NCBI RefSeq assembly: GCF_017876295.1
Contig: NZ_JAGINT010000002.1
Location: 1,054,001 to 1,118,000, forward strand
Origin: Kribbella aluminosa
Lineage (GTDB): Bacteria > Actinomycetota > Actinomycetes > Propionibacteriales > Kribbellaceae
Direction of reading: 5' to 3'
DNA length: 64,000 nt
Positions within the stretch are counted from its first letter, which is position 1. Every line of letters starts with the position of its first letter. Below, one piece after another: positions 1-8,374 of the stretch. The position numbers were made by a program, and so were the translations under genes. The notes beneath the pieces are model-generated. The model was not told where the DNA came from. It searched no databases and saw only the letters and a program-made list of their open reading frames with translations.

Positions 1-47
1 ACGACCTCGGCCACGCGCAGGGGCCTGATCCGAAAGGTGTGGAGTGA
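1..47 (+). CDS. C-terminal tail of an upstream gene (partial)
   Basis: One frame is open from base 3 and stops at TGA 45-47, ending ...DPKGVE. The stop overlaps the GTG start of the next gene as GTGA, the usual sign of translational coupling in this window. Only 14 residues are visible, so the product cannot be named. In many actinomycetes a NUDIX/CoA pyrophosphatase gene precedes the MarP protease gene, but nothing in this tail proves that. Confidence 0.4.
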   Translation, partial: DLGHAQGPDPKGVE

Positions 48-1216
48 GCCACCTCGACTGGGCGTTGCTGATCGTCACCGCGCTGGTGGCGATCTCGGGG
101 TATGTCGAGGGCTTCGTGCTGGGCGCCTGCGCCACCATCGGGCTGCTGGTCGGTGCCGGGCTCGGGGTCTGGGGCGTGCCGAAGATCCTGGACAACTTCT
201 CACCGAGCGTGACGGTGTCGTTCGTCGCGCTGGTGCTCGTCGTACTGCTGGGTGCGGCCGGGCGGACGATCGGAGCGATGATCGGTACCCGGGTCCGGAA
301 CCGGCTGTCCTGGAAGCCGATCCGGTTCCTGGATGCGCTCGGCGGCGCCGCGCTGGCGGCCGCGTCGGTGCTGGTCGTCGCCTGGGTGCTCGGCGTCGCG
401 GTCAGCGGGGCGCGGATCCCGAGCGTGACGTCGGCGGTCCGCGGCTCGCACGTGCTGGCGAAGGTCGACGAGGTGCTGCCGGCCAGCGCGGACCGGGCGC
501 TGGCGTCGTTCAACAACGTGGTGAACACGGACCTGTTCCCGCGGTTCCTGGACCCGTTCGTCCCGGAGCGGATCCGCGAGACGCAGCCGCCGGACGGCGC
601 GATCTCGCGGCAGCAGCCGGTCAAGGACGCGTACAGCCGGATCGCGAAGGTCACCGGGGTGGCGAACTGCTCGCGCGGTCTCGAGGGCAGCGGATTCGTG
701 TACGCCCCGCAGCGCGTGATGACGAACGCGCACGTCGTCGCCGGCGTCAGCTCCCCGCAGGTCGAGGTGAACGGGAAGAAGTACGACGCGAAGGTCGTGG
801 TCTTCGACCCGGAGACCGACATCGCCGTGCTGTACGTGAAGAACCTGAACGTCACGCCGCTGTCCTTCGACCTGACCGGTAAGGCGGACGCGTCGGCGGT
901 CGTCCTCGGCTACCCGGAGAACGGCCCGTTCGACGCCGAGCCGGCCAGGATCCGCTCCGAGGAACGGCTGCGCGGCCCGGACATCTACGGCGACAAGACC
1001 GTCACCCGGGACGCGTTCTCGATCTGGGCCTCGGTCCGCCCCGGCAACTCCGGCGGCCCGCTGCTGTCCGCCACGGGCACCGTGTACGGCGTCGTCTTCG
1101 CCGCCTCCGTCGAGGACAACCGCACCGGCTACGTCCTCACCGCCCAGCAGGTAGCCGCCGACGCCCGCACCGGCACGACCGCCACCCAGGATGTGTCGAC
1201 CCAGTCCTGCACCTGA
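44..1216 (+). CDS. marP: MarP-like membrane-anchored serine protease (CvpA-type TM domain + trypsin fold)
   Basis: Predicted periplasmic serine protease of 390 aa. Residues 1-120 form about four hydrophobic helices of the CvpA/colicin V production type. The rest is a chymotrypsin-like domain with a full triad: His230 in TNAHVVAG, Asp259 in DPETDIAVL and Ser336 in PGNSGGPL. Cys209 and Cys389 sit just before the protease domain and at the extreme C-terminus, matching the redox disulfide described for Mycobacterium tuberculosis MarP (Rv3671c), which is needed for acid and oxidative stress survival. The length also matches that family. The GTG start overlaps the stop of the preceding frame. No frameshift or odd composition is seen. 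Confidence 0.92.
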   Translation: MSHLDWALLIVTALVAISGYVEGFVLGACATIGLLVGAGLGVWGVPKILDNFSPSVTVSFVALVLVVLLGAAGRTIGAMIGTRVRNRLSWKPIRFLDALGGAALAAASVLVVAWVLGVAVSGARIPSVTSAVRGSHVLAKVDEVLPASADRALASFNNVVNTDLFPRFLDPFVPERIRETQPPDGAISRQQPVKDAYSRIAKVTGVANCSRGLEGSGFVYAPQRVMTNAHVVAGVSSPQVEVNGKKYDAKVVVFDPETDIAVLYVKNLNVTPLSFDLTGKADASAVVLGYPENGPFDAEPARIRSEERLRGPDIYGDKTVTRDAFSIWASVRPGNSGGPLLSATGTVYGVVFAASVEDNRTGYVLTAQQVAADARTGTTATQDVSTQSCT

Positions 1217-1252
1217 TGCAGCAGACCGCCACGGTCGCCGCGTCGACCTGGT

Positions 1253-1771
1253 GTGACGTTGCTGATGACGAGTGATCGAGAGTTGGCGCCCTCGTACGTC
1301 GATGTCGTGCGTGCGAGCGAGCGCCGGTTGGTGCGGCTGGGCGTGATGCTCACCGGGAACGAGCACACCGCGGAGGACCTGGTCCAGACAGTGCTGGCCC
1401 GCGCCCATCGCAAGTGGGACCGGATCAGCGCCGCCGACCGTCCGGAGGCCTATCTGCGGACGATGGTGCTCAACGAGTTCCTCAGCTGGCGCCGGCTGCT
1501 GAAGAACAACGAAGTACTGCTTGCCGAGCCGATCGAACTGCCGGCGTACGACGACGTCGGCCTGCGGCAGGCGCAGCGGGACGCGACGTGGCAGCTGCTT
1601 GCCAAGCTGCCACGCAAACAACGTGCCGTTCTGGTTTTGCGGTACTACGAGGACCTCCCGGACGGGGAGATCGCCGAGGTGCTCGGCGTCGTCGCCGCGA
1701 CCGTCCGATCGAACGCCGCCCGTGCGCTGGCGACCCTGCGCGAACATCTGACTGCCGAGGAGACGAACTGA
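1253..1771 (+). CDS. SigE-family ECF RNA polymerase sigma factor
   Basis: Small sigma-70 factor of 172 aa. Region 2 is around residues 20-80 (RLGVMLTGNEHTAEDLVQ, then the RPEAYLRTMVLNEFLSWRR stretch typical of the actinobacterial SigE family). Region 4 is around 105-165 (LPRKQRAVLVLRYYEDLPDGEIAEVLG followed by TVRSNAARAL). It should direct core polymerase to a small regulon. The GTG at 1253 is used here; an ATG at 1265 (MTSDREL) is a possible shorter start and neither has a strong ribosome site. One base separates its stop from the next gene, a predicted membrane partner, so the two form an operon like many sigma/anti-sigma pairs. Confidence 0.88.
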   Translation: MTLLMTSDRELAPSYVDVVRASERRLVRLGVMLTGNEHTAEDLVQTVLARAHRKWDRISAADRPEAYLRTMVLNEFLSWRRLLKNNEVLLAEPIELPAYDDVGLRQAQRDATWQLLAKLPRKQRAVLVLRYYEDLPDGEIAEVLGVVAATVRSNAARALATLREHLTAEETN

Positions 1772-1772
1772 C

Positions 1773-2468
1773 ATGCCCAAGCTGACCGACGAGGAGCTCG
1801 GTACCCTGCTCCGGGAGACCTTCGCGGACCGCGAGGCGCGGATCGGGCGGGGAGTGCTCGATGACCACCACGCGCCGACGGCAACGAAGCACCGCACCGC
1901 GATGCCGGTGATGCTTGCGGCGGCCATGGTTCTGGTGGTGCTTGCCGGAGTCCTGTACGGCGTCCAGCGCCTCCAGCAGACCGGCACCACCGCACCGGCC
2001 GCCGCGGTCACCGCAACGGCATCACCTGCCGTCTACAGCACCAGGGACGCCGACATCTGGGGCCTGGCGGTCGGACAGCTGATTCGGACCTCCGGGAACC
2101 CGCGGCCGACTCCGAGCGCGCCCGAGACCGCGGTCCTCGTGGACAGCCCCAGCACCGCGCCGGGGCGCGTACGGCCTGGGGCGCAGTTCTCTTCGAACCA
2201 GCGCGTGATCATCAAGTCGCACCTGATCCGGATCGCACAGCTGACGGTTCTCGACCGGACGCTGCCGCAGAGCACGGCCTGTACGACGTACCCCAAGGCG
2301 GCCGTCCTCCAGGTCAGTGATGTGCTCGACAAGGGTGACCATCTGGAGGTCGACGTCGCGATGACCCGGCCGGGCCGGTGTACCGAAGGCGTCTCGGCGA
2401 GATATCGGGTCGAGCCCAGAGACGCGCATTGGGTCATCACGCGGAACCTTGGCCCGTGGAACCGCTGA
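1773..2468 (+). CDS. Single-pass membrane protein, putative sigma-factor partner
   Basis: 231 aa with a cytoplasmic N-terminus (MPKLTDEELGTLLRETFADREARI), one transmembrane helix at about residues 44-66 and an extracytoplasmic domain rich in Ala, Thr and Pro at first. The start lies 1 nt after the sigma factor stop, so they are co-transcribed. The topology (short charged N-terminus, one helix, outer domain) is that of proteins that follow SigE-family factors in actinomycetes. No zinc-binding HxxxCxxC anti-sigma motif is visible, so an anti-sigma role is inference from position and topology only. Its stop abuts the stop of the convergent hydrolase gene. Confidence 0.7.
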   Translation: MPKLTDEELGTLLRETFADREARIGRGVLDDHHAPTATKHRTAMPVMLAAAMVLVVLAGVLYGVQRLQQTGTTAPAAAVTATASPAVYSTRDADIWGLAVGQLIRTSGNPRPTPSAPETAVLVDSPSTAPGRVRPGAQFSSNQRVIIKSHLIRIAQLTVLDRTLPQSTACTTYPKAAVLQVSDVLDKGDHLEVDVAMTRPGRCTEGVSARYRVEPRDAHWVITRNLGPWNR

Positions 2469-3374
2469 TCACCGGGTAGCCGGCAACCAGTCGAGGAGGA
2501 CGCGGTTGAAGAGGTCCGGGGTTTCCTCGTGTGGGAAGTGGCCGGCGGTGGTGATGAGTTCGTGGCGGAGTGGGGCTGCGACCAGGTCCGGGGGTGTGGT
2601 CGCGGTGGGCGAAACGGCCGAGTCCTGGGCGCCCTGGAGTTGCAGGACGGGTACGGCGACCGGCGTACGCATCAGGTTCGAGTACTTCCGCCCGTCCGGG
2701 CGCAGGCGCGAGCGGGCGAACCAGCGGTGGTACTCCAGCGCACAGTGCGGCGCCGGCCAGACCTGGAGTGCGGCGCGGTACCGGCGGGAGGCCTCGGCGT
2801 CGGGGAACGGGCCGCCCGGCGCGGCCCAGGCGCGGAGCAGGCGCTCGATGTGGATGCCGTCGTGGGCGAGCAGCCGGCGCTCGGGCAGGATCGGCAGCTG
2901 GAACCACGCGGTCCGGGTCATCGCCTTCGTCTGCCCGGAGCGGGTGAGCAGTAGCGGGTGCGGCGCGGACACCGCGGCCAGCGCACGGACCTGACGCGAC
3001 GCGAGTACGGCGGCCGACCACCCGATGAACCCGCCCCACCCGTGTCCGACCACCACCGCATCGGCGGCCCCGAGGGAGCGGATCACGCCGGACACGTCCG
3101 CGGCCGCGGTGTACGGGTCATAACCACGCGGCGTCTTGTCGCTGGCGCCGTACCCGCGCAGGTCCATCGCGACCGCGCGGTACCCGGCGGCCGCAACCAC
3201 CGGCAGCTGATGCCGCCATGCCCACCAAAACTCCGGGAAGCCGTGCAGGAACAGGACGAGTGGATCGTCCGCCGCGCCACACTCCGCGACGTGGAACCGG
3301 GCCCCGTTGGCCGCGACCAGTGAGTGCGACCAGGGGCCGTCGACCAGCAGGTCGACGACTCCTGCCGGGCTCAG
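2469..3374 (-). CDS. Alpha/beta hydrolase (epoxide hydrolase/haloalkane dehalogenase-like), probable CTG start
   Basis: Soluble alpha/beta-hydrolase. The obvious ATG/GTG start (GTG 3200) would begin inside the fold, at MVAAAGYRAVAMDLRGYGASD. Reading further upstream in the same frame gives DDPLVLFLHGFPEFWWAWRH, the family's oxyanion-hole HGFP motif, so the gene must start earlier. No ATG, GTG or TTG occurs between the upstream in-frame stop and this motif. The best start is CTG at 3374, overlapping the TGA of the preceding gene as CTGA, giving 301 aa (MSPAGVVDLLVDGPWSH...). The nucleophile elbow is GHGWGG, where the usual Ser/Asp nucleophile position is Trp (G-H-G-W-G-G), so the catalytic residue needs checking. 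The C-terminal His is in TTAGHFPHEE. Confidence 0.82.
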   Translation of the reverse strand: MSPAGVVDLLVDGPWSHSLVAANGARFHVAECGAADDPLVLFLHGFPEFWWAWRHQLPVVAAAGYRAVAMDLRGYGASDKTPRGYDPYTAAADVSGVIRSLGAADAVVVGHGWGGFIGWSAAVLASRQVRALAAVSAPHPLLLTRSGQTKAMTRTAWFQLPILPERRLLAHDGIHIERLLRAWAAPGGPFPDAEASRRYRAALQVWPAPHCALEYHRWFARSRLRPDGRKYSNLMRTPVAVPVLQLQGAQDSAVSPTATTPPDLVAAPLRHELITTAGHFPHEETPDLFNRVLLDWLPATR

Positions 3375-3817
3375 CGCCGTACGCCCGGCTCAGGCAGCGC
3401 GTACGTCGCGTCCTCGTCGTGGCCCTTGCCGATCGCCTTCAGCGCCTCGACCGACTCCTTCGAGGTCTCGATCGTCCGCGTCGGGCCCTTCGCGCTCTTC
3501 AGCGCCCGGAGCCCGATGAACACCAGGACCGCGCCGATCAGCAGGAACGCGCCGGCCACGATCAGGAACGCGATGGCCGGGTGCAGGCCGGCCGCCACCA
3601 GTCCGTACGCCGCGGAGATGCACAGCAGGATGACCGCGAGGAGCGCCAGGAAGGCGGCCGCCGCGAACATTCCCGCCCCGGTACCGGCCGCGACCGCGGT
3701 CTTCTTCAGCTCGGTCTTCGCGAGCTCGACCTCGCTGCGGATCAGGCTGGACAGTTCCTTGCTGACATTCGCGACCAGTTGGCCGACCGTGGGCTCGTCG
3801 TCCCCGTTCATCGACAT
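3371..3817 (-). CDS. Actinobacterial holin-X / phage-holin superfamily membrane protein
   Basis: 148 aa. An amphipathic N-terminal helix (VANVSKELSSLIRSEVELAKTEL) precedes two transmembrane helices at about residues 50-75 and 80-105, then a charged C-terminus. This is the DUF1469/Holin-X arrangement found widely in actinomycete chromosomes, and there is no prophage around it. The N-terminal motif suggests membrane association and oligomer formation. Its function is unknown. The stop overlaps the probable CTG start of the hydrolase gene, so both lie in one transcript. Confidence 0.8.
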   Translation of the reverse strand: MSMNGDDEPTVGQLVANVSKELSSLIRSEVELAKTELKKTAVAAGTGAGMFAAAAFLALLAVILLCISAAYGLVAAGLHPAIAFLIVAGAFLLIGAVLVFIGLRALKSAKGPTRTIETSKESVEALKAIGKGHDEDATYALPEPGVRR

Positions 3818-3864
3818 CGCAACTCCTTCCCGGACACCTCAGACACTACCGTCAGTGCCCGCGG

Positions 3865-5076
3865 TCAATCGGCGTACGCGCGGTTGCGGCGAGCCAGCAA
3901 CAAACCGGCGATCAGCGCGGCGACCACCGACGCGATCAGTACGGCGGCCTTCGCGCGCTCGATCTGGGCGGCGTCCGACCCGAACGCGAGCTGGGCGATC
4001 AGCAGCGCGACCGTGAACCCGATCCCGGCCAGCACCGACACCGCGGCGACGTCCCGCCAGGCCAGGTCCGAGTTCAGCTCGGCGCGGGTGAACCGCGCGG
4101 TCAGCCACGACCCGCCGAACACCCCGATCGCCTTCCCGAACAACAGCCCGGCGGCCACCCCGATCGCGACCGGGTCGGTGAGCATCTCCCGGACGGTGCC
4201 GCCGCTCAACGTCACGCCCGCCGCGAACAGCGCGAACAGGGGTACGCCGACGCCCGCGGACCACGGCCGCAGCCGGTGCTCGATCCGCTCGGCCGGCGCC
4301 TCCTTCTCGCCCGGGTCCGCGACCACCCGGGTGACCAGGCCGAGCGCGACCCCGGCGATCGTGGCGTGGATCCCGGACTCGTGCATGAACCACCAGGCGC
4401 CGAGGGCGATCGGTACGTAGAGGAACGGCGTACGGACGCGGCGGCGCTGCAGGACGTACCAGAGCGCGATCAGGACGACAGCGGCGAGCAGCGACCACAG
4501 GTGGAACCCGTGCGAGAAGAACACCGCGATGATCAGGATCGCGCCGAAGTCGTCGACCACCGCGAGCGTCAGCAGGAACGCCCGCAACGCGCTCGGCAGC
4601 GACGAGCCGACGATCGCGAGCACGGCCAGCGCGAACGCGATGTCGGTCGCGGTCGGCACCGCCCAGCCGTGCGGGTTGCCGCCGGCACCGAGGTTCACCG
4701 CCACGTAGATGATTGCCGGAAGCACCATTCCGGCAAGCGCCGCGACCACCGGAACAACCGCCTCGCTGAGCTTCGACAGCGAACCGACCACCAGCTCGCG
4801 CTTCAGCTCGACGCCGGCCAGGTAGAAGAACAGCGTCAGCGCCCCGTCCGACGCCCAGCCCTCGACGGTCAGTGGTCCGAGCTGGGCATCCCGCACATGG
4901 TGGTACGCGTCCTGCCACGGGGAGTTCGCCCAGATCAGCGCGACCGCCGCGGCCGCGAGCAGCAGCAGACCGCCGGTCGTCTCGGCGCGCAGTACGTCGG
5001 CCAGGAACGCGCGCTCACGCCCGAGGACGCGGGGGAAAGCACGCTTACGCTGGCGGATCCGAGGGTGCTGGCTCAT
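3865..5076 (-). CDS. nhaA: Na+/H+ antiporter NhaA
   Basis: Integral membrane antiporter of 403 aa exchanging external H+ for internal Na+ or Li+. About eleven hydrophobic segments are visible. The discontinuous helix IV motif (HGWAVPTATDIAFALAVLA) and the ion-binding pair in VVDDFGAILII are both intact. I chose ATG 5076 (MSQHPRIRQRKRAF...), which follows a GAAGG-like ribosome site; the frame stays open 53 codons further upstream but that part is low-quality sequence overlapping an inverted repeat. The gene is divergent from the CBS-protein/ArsB-NhaD operon, placing two Na+/H+-type transport systems back to back. Confidence 0.93.
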   Translation of the reverse strand: MSQHPRIRQRKRAFPRVLGRERAFLADVLRAETTGGLLLLAAAAVALIWANSPWQDAYHHVRDAQLGPLTVEGWASDGALTLFFYLAGVELKRELVVGSLSKLSEAVVPVVAALAGMVLPAIIYVAVNLGAGGNPHGWAVPTATDIAFALAVLAIVGSSLPSALRAFLLTLAVVDDFGAILIIAVFFSHGFHLWSLLAAVVLIALWYVLQRRRVRTPFLYVPIALGAWWFMHESGIHATIAGVALGLVTRVVADPGEKEAPAERIEHRLRPWSAGVGVPLFALFAAGVTLSGGTVREMLTDPVAIGVAAGLLFGKAIGVFGGSWLTARFTRAELNSDLAWRDVAAVSVLAGIGFTVALLIAQLAFGSDAAQIERAKAAVLIASVVAALIAGLLLARRNRAYAD

Positions 5077-5111
5077 AGGTCGGCCCTTCGTTTCGGGGTC
5101 GGGCGGGCGAA

Positions 5112-5221
5112 TGCCGACCAGACTTCCCGGCGCACCGTTGTCCATTCTAGCGGCTGGTGTTTGCCCGGGTCGCCGGTTTGCGGCAGGGTTGGGCGCGGTG
5201 CGCCGGGAAGTCTGGTCGGCA
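5112..5221. repeat. Long perfect inverted repeat (2 x 26 bp, 58 bp spacer) in a divergent promoter region
   Basis: The arms are 5112-5137 and 5196-5221; they start TGCCGACCAGACTTCCCGG on the + strand and are exact reverse complements over 26 bp. The element sits between the nhaA start (5076) and the CBS-protein start (5338). It could be a paired operator, a transcript hairpin or a small MITE-like insertion. No flanking target duplication is evident. Confidence 0.9.
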
Positions 5222-5325
5222 GAACTCGTGCCCATACGGGTTGCGGGTTGGTCCGCCGTTCCCGGGAGGTGCCGTGCTTCGTCAGAGCCCTGTGAGAGAC
5301 ATCACCGAACCGCTTCGTTCCGACG

Positions 5326-5331
5326 TACGCT
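5326..5331 (+). promoter_or_regulatory. -10 box (TACGCT) for a leaderless CBS-protein transcript
   Basis: TACGCT ends 6 nt before GTG 5338, the spacing expected if transcription begins at the start codon. No clear -35 box is seen. Confidence 0.4.
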
Positions 5332-5337
5332 GCAGAC

Positions 5338-5784
5338 GTGCACGGAGAGCAGATGGCCGAGGAGTTCCCGGTGGTCGGGCTGGACGACGACGCCCGGGAG
5401 GCGGTGCACCTGCTCGCGTCCCGCCGGTTGCCCGGCCTGATCGTCACCCAGGCCGACGGCAGCCCCTGCTGCGTGCTGCCGGCCTCACAGGTGGTGCGCT
5501 TCCTGGTGCCGAGTTACGTCCAGGACGATCCGTCGCTGGCCCGGGTGATCGACGAGTCGCTCGCCGACCGGGTGGCGGACAAGCTGGCCGGCCTCACCGT
5601 TCGCAAACTGCTGCCGGACGAGCCCCGGGAGATCCCGGTGGTCAACTACGACGACACGATCCTGGAGATCGCCGCCGTCATGGCGCGGCTGCGCAGCCCG
5701 CTGGTGGTCGTCGTCCGGGACCGGAAGATCCTCGGTGCCGTGACCGCGTCCCGGCTGCTCGAGCTGGCCGTCACGCCGCACTGA
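5338..5784 (+). CDS. CBS-domain protein, putative regulator of the adjacent transporter
   Basis: 148 aa made of two CBS motifs (about residues 10-70 and 85-145), a module that binds adenosyl nucleotides and senses energy state. No catalytic domain is attached. It ends 16 nt before the ArsB/NhaD-type transporter, so the two are co-transcribed and the CBS protein probably gates or senses for the transporter; that role is inference. Two starts compete: GTG 5338 preceded by a leaderless-type TACGCT box, and ATG 5353 preceded by GGAGAG. The second would remove five residues only. Confidence 0.82.
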   Translation: MHGEQMAEEFPVVGLDDDAREAVHLLASRRLPGLIVTQADGSPCCVLPASQVVRFLVPSYVQDDPSLARVIDESLADRVADKLAGLTVRKLLPDEPREIPVVNYDDTILEIAAVMARLRSPLVVVVRDRKILGAVTASRLLELAVTPH

Positions 5785-5800
5785 CCCCGGCGGCGGCCCG

Positions 5801-7090
5801 ATGACGGTCGTCGCGGTCGCGGTCTTCGTGGTCGCGTATGTGCTGATCGCGACCGAGTGGACCCACAAGCTGCTGGCCGCGCTCGGCGGCGCCGGGGTCC
5901 TGCTCGCCCTCGGTGTCACGGACGCCGAGCACGCGTTCTACTCGCCGGACACCGGGATCGACTGGGACGTGGTGTTCCTGCTGTTCGGGATGATGGTGAT
6001 CGTCGGCGTGCTCCGGCGTACCGGCGTCTTCGAGTACGTCGCGATCTGGGCCGCGAAACGGGCCAAGGGATCGCCGCTGCGGGTGATGATCCTGCTGACG
6101 CTGATCACCGCCATCGCCTCGGCCTTCCTCGACAACGTGACCACCGTGCTGCTGATCGCCCCGGTGACGCTGCTGGTCTGCGACCGGCTCGGCATCGACC
6201 CGGTGCCGTTCCTGATCGCCGAGGTGATGGCGTCGAACATCGGCGGCGCCGCGACCCTGATCGGTGACCCGCCGAACATCATCATCGCCAGCCGGTCCGG
6301 CCTCACCTTCAACGACTTCCTGATCCACCTGACGCCGCTGGTCGCGCTCGAGTTGCTGGTCTTCACGCTGGTCCTGCCGCGGCTTTTCAAGGGCTCGTTC
6401 ACGGCGGATCCCGAGCGCGTGGACGACGTACTGCGACTGAACGAGAAGGAGGCGATCCAGGACCGCGGGCTGCTGCTCAAGAGCGGCGTCGTCCTGCTGC
6501 TGGTGTTCACCGGCTTCGTCGGGCATGCCGCCTTCCACATCGCGCCGTCGGTGGTCGCGCTGCTCGGGGCCGGCGTACTGGTGCTGATCTCGAAGGTTCC
6601 GACCCGCGACTACATGGCCGGGGTGGAGTGGCAGACGCTGCTGTTCTTCGCCGGCCTGTTCGTGATGGTCGGGGCGTTGGTGAAGACCGGCGTGATCGAG
6701 CACCTGGCCGGTTGGGTCGGCTCGCTGACCGGCGGGCACACGCTGTTCGCCACCCTGCTGGTGCTGGTCGTGTCCGCGCTGCTGTCCGGTGTCATCGACA
6801 ACATTCCGTACGTCGCCACGATGAGTCCCGTCGTTTTCGACCTCACGCACGGCATCGCGGACCCGACGCAGGCGCACGCGCTGTGGTGGGCGCTGGCGAT
6901 CGGCGCCGACTTCGGTGGCAACGCGACCGCCATCGGCGCCAGCGCGAACGTGGTGGTGATCGGGCTGGCGCTCCGGGCCGGGCATCCGATCAGCTTCTGG
7001 GCGTTCACCCGCAAGGGCGTGGTGATGACCGCGATCACGATCCTGGTCGCGGCGCCGTACCTGTGGCTGCGCTACTTCGCCTTCTCCTGA
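5801..7090 (+). CDS. ArsB/NhaD-family ion transporter
   Basis: 429 aa polytopic protein of the ion transporter superfamily, with about eleven transmembrane segments. It shows the duplicated family signatures [12 protein letters not shown] (about residue 105) with [17 protein letters not shown], and in the second half [15 protein letters not shown] with [15 protein letters not shown]. The family exports arsenite or exchanges Na+ for H+. With a CBS protein in front and NhaA behind, sodium/proton transport seems likelier than arsenite efflux, and no ars genes are nearby. Its last 19 bases overlap the end of the convergent HAD gene. Confidence 0.88.
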   Translation: MTVVAVAVFVVAYVLIATEWTHKLLAALGGAGVLLALGVTDAEHAFYSPDTGIDWDVVFLLFGMMVIVGVLRRTGVFEYVAIWAAKRAKGSPLRVMILLTLITAIASAFLDNVTTVLLIAPVTLLVCDRLGIDPVPFLIAEVMASNIGGAATLIGDPPNIIIASRSGLTFNDFLIHLTPLVALELLVFTLVLPRLFKGSFTADPERVDDVLRLNEKEAIQDRGLLLKSGVVLLLVFTGFVGHAAFHIAPSVVALLGAGVLVLISKVPTRDYMAGVEWQTLLFFAGLFVMVGALVKTGVIEHLAGWVGSLTGGHTLFATLLVLVVSALLSGVIDNIPYVATMSPVVFDLTHGIADPTQAHALWWALAIGADFGGNATAIGASANVVVIGLALRAGHPISFWAFTRKGVVMTAITILVAAPYLWLRYFAFS

Positions 7091-7743
7091 ACGGATTCCG
7101 CCAGCGCCTCGAAGTCCGGAACGGTGAGATCCGGCGTGCGGAAAACGTGTGGGTACGGCGTTTTCCGGCGGTCGACGTAGACGGTTCGGAGGCCGGCGCG
7201 GGCCGCGCCGTCGATGTCCCAGGGGTGCACCGCCGCGAGCGCCATCCGCTCCACGGGTACCCCACAGACCTCGGCCGCGTACCGGTAGGCGTCCGGGTGC
7301 GGCTTCCAGCGTTGCGGCACCGACACGTCCAGCCGGTGCTCGAGCAGCGGCAGGATTCCGCCGTTTCGGAACACGTTTTCGGACATCGCCGCCGCGCCGT
7401 TCGTCAGCGTGACGATGCGGACGCCCGCCTCGTGGACCTTGTGCAGCCCGGGCGCGACGTCCGGGTGCAGCGGCAGCCGGGTAAATCCGGAAAGTACGTT
7501 TCCGACCGTTTCCGGGCTCGGGTCGAGCCCGGCCGCGACGAGTTGCGCGGCCAGGAGTTCGGCGGCCAGGTCGCGGAAGGTCGGATACGCCCCGACCGCG
7601 GTCAGCGCGAACCCGTCCCGCAGGATCGCCGTGAACCACTCCTCGAGCCCGTGCCGGGGCAGGCCGGCGGCCTCGAACGCGTCCCGCAGCGGCTCCATGT
7701 CGGTCAGGGTCTCGTTGACGTCGAGCACCAGTACGTCGATCAT
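7072..7743 (-). CDS. HAD-superfamily hydrolase, haloacid dehalogenase type II-like
   Basis: 223 aa. Motif I is [11 protein letters not shown] with nucleophile Asp8, motif II is VTLTNGA (about residue 115), and the later motifs are [12 protein letters not shown] and VHPWDIDGA. The DxNETL form is that of (S)-2-haloacid dehalogenases rather than phosphatases, so hydrolysis of a 2-haloacid or related substrate through an aspartyl ester is likely. The start ATG 7743 has AGGAG just upstream. It is divergent from a TetR gene 49 bp away with a palindromic operator between them, so it is probably that repressor's target. Confidence 0.85.
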   Translation of the reverse strand: MIDVLVLDVNETLTDMEPLRDAFEAAGLPRHGLEEWFTAILRDGFALTAVGAYPTFRDLAAELLAAQLVAAGLDPSPETVGNVLSGFTRLPLHPDVAPGLHKVHEAGVRIVTLTNGAAAMSENVFRNGGILPLLEHRLDVSVPQRWKPHPDAYRYAAEVCGVPVERMALAAVHPWDIDGAARAGLRTVYVDRRKTPYPHVFRTPDLTVPDFEALAESVQEKAK

Positions 7744-7752
7744 CAGGACTCC

Positions 7753-7785
7753 TCATATCTTGGATCGGTCGTTCCAAGATATGAT
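7753..7785. promoter_or_regulatory. TetR operator: near-perfect 32 bp palindrome overlapping the tetR promoter
   Basis: TCATATCTTGGA (7753-7764) and TCCAAGATATGA (7773-7784) are exact inverted repeats around an 8 bp centre. The tetR -10 candidate TATGAT (7780-7785) lies inside the right arm, 7 nt before ATG 7793. The position fits autorepression together with control of the divergent HAD gene. Confidence 0.85.
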
Positions 7786-7792
7786 GCGGGGT

Positions 7793-8374
7793 ATGCCGGA
7801 TGTCAAACATTTCGACGAAGCGGAAGCGCTGGCCGCGGCCGAGCAGCTGTTCTGGCGGCGCGGGAGCGCGGCGACCGGGATCCAGGACGTGGTCGCGGCG
7901 ACCGGGCTGAGCCGGTCCAGCCTCTACAACGCGTTCGGCGGCAAGGACGACCTGTACGCCGCGGCCGCCCGCCGGTACCTGGAGCACCGGTCCCGCCCGA
8001 TGTTCGACCAGCTGGCCGCCGACGGTCGCGGGCTGGTCGCGGTCCGCGCGTTCTTCGACAAGCTGCTGCGGTTGCGGCTGTCGGGGGAGTACGCCGGCTG
8101 GGGATGCATGATGGCGAACGCGAACACCGAGAGCCCGCCGGACGCCGTGCGGGCGGTGCTGTCCGAGCACCACGCCGTACTGCGGGACTCGCTGGCCGCC
8201 GCGCTGACCGTTGCGCAGGGCAACGGAGAGCTGCGGGCCGGGATCGAGGTGCAGGGTGCGGCGGAGCTGTTGACGCTGCTCGCCTACGCGATCAACCTGC
8301 GGTCGCGGTCCGGGGCGACCCGGGCGCAGCTCAAGGCCGCGGTGACCGCCGCCCTGACCGCGCTCGCCACCTAG
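7793..8374 (+). CDS. TetR-family repressor
   Basis: 193 aa. The N-terminal helix-turn-helix covers about residues 20-55 (ATGIQDVVAATGLSRSSLYNAFGGKDDLY), followed by an all-helical ligand domain (TetR_C of the AcrR/YxaF kind, containing WGCMMANANTES). ATG 7793 is chosen because TATGAT lies 7 nt upstream, as in leaderless actinomycete genes; ATGs at 7781 and 7784 are in frame but fall within the operator. It probably represses itself and the divergent haloacid dehalogenase-like gene. Confidence 0.88.
   Translation: MPDVKHFDEAEALAAAEQLFWRRGSAATGIQDVVAATGLSRSSLYNAFGGKDDLYAAAARRYLEHRSRPMFDQLAADGRGLVAVRAFFDKLLRLRLSGEYAGWGCMMANANTESPPDAVRAVLSEHHAVLRDSLAAALTVAQGNGELRAGIEVQGAAELLTLLAYAINLRSRSGATRAQLKAAVTAALTALAT

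Noticed and set aside
3371-3817. Prophage fragment indicated by the holin-like gene
   Set aside because: No other phage genes surround it. This holin-superfamily protein is a common chromosomal gene in actinomycetes.
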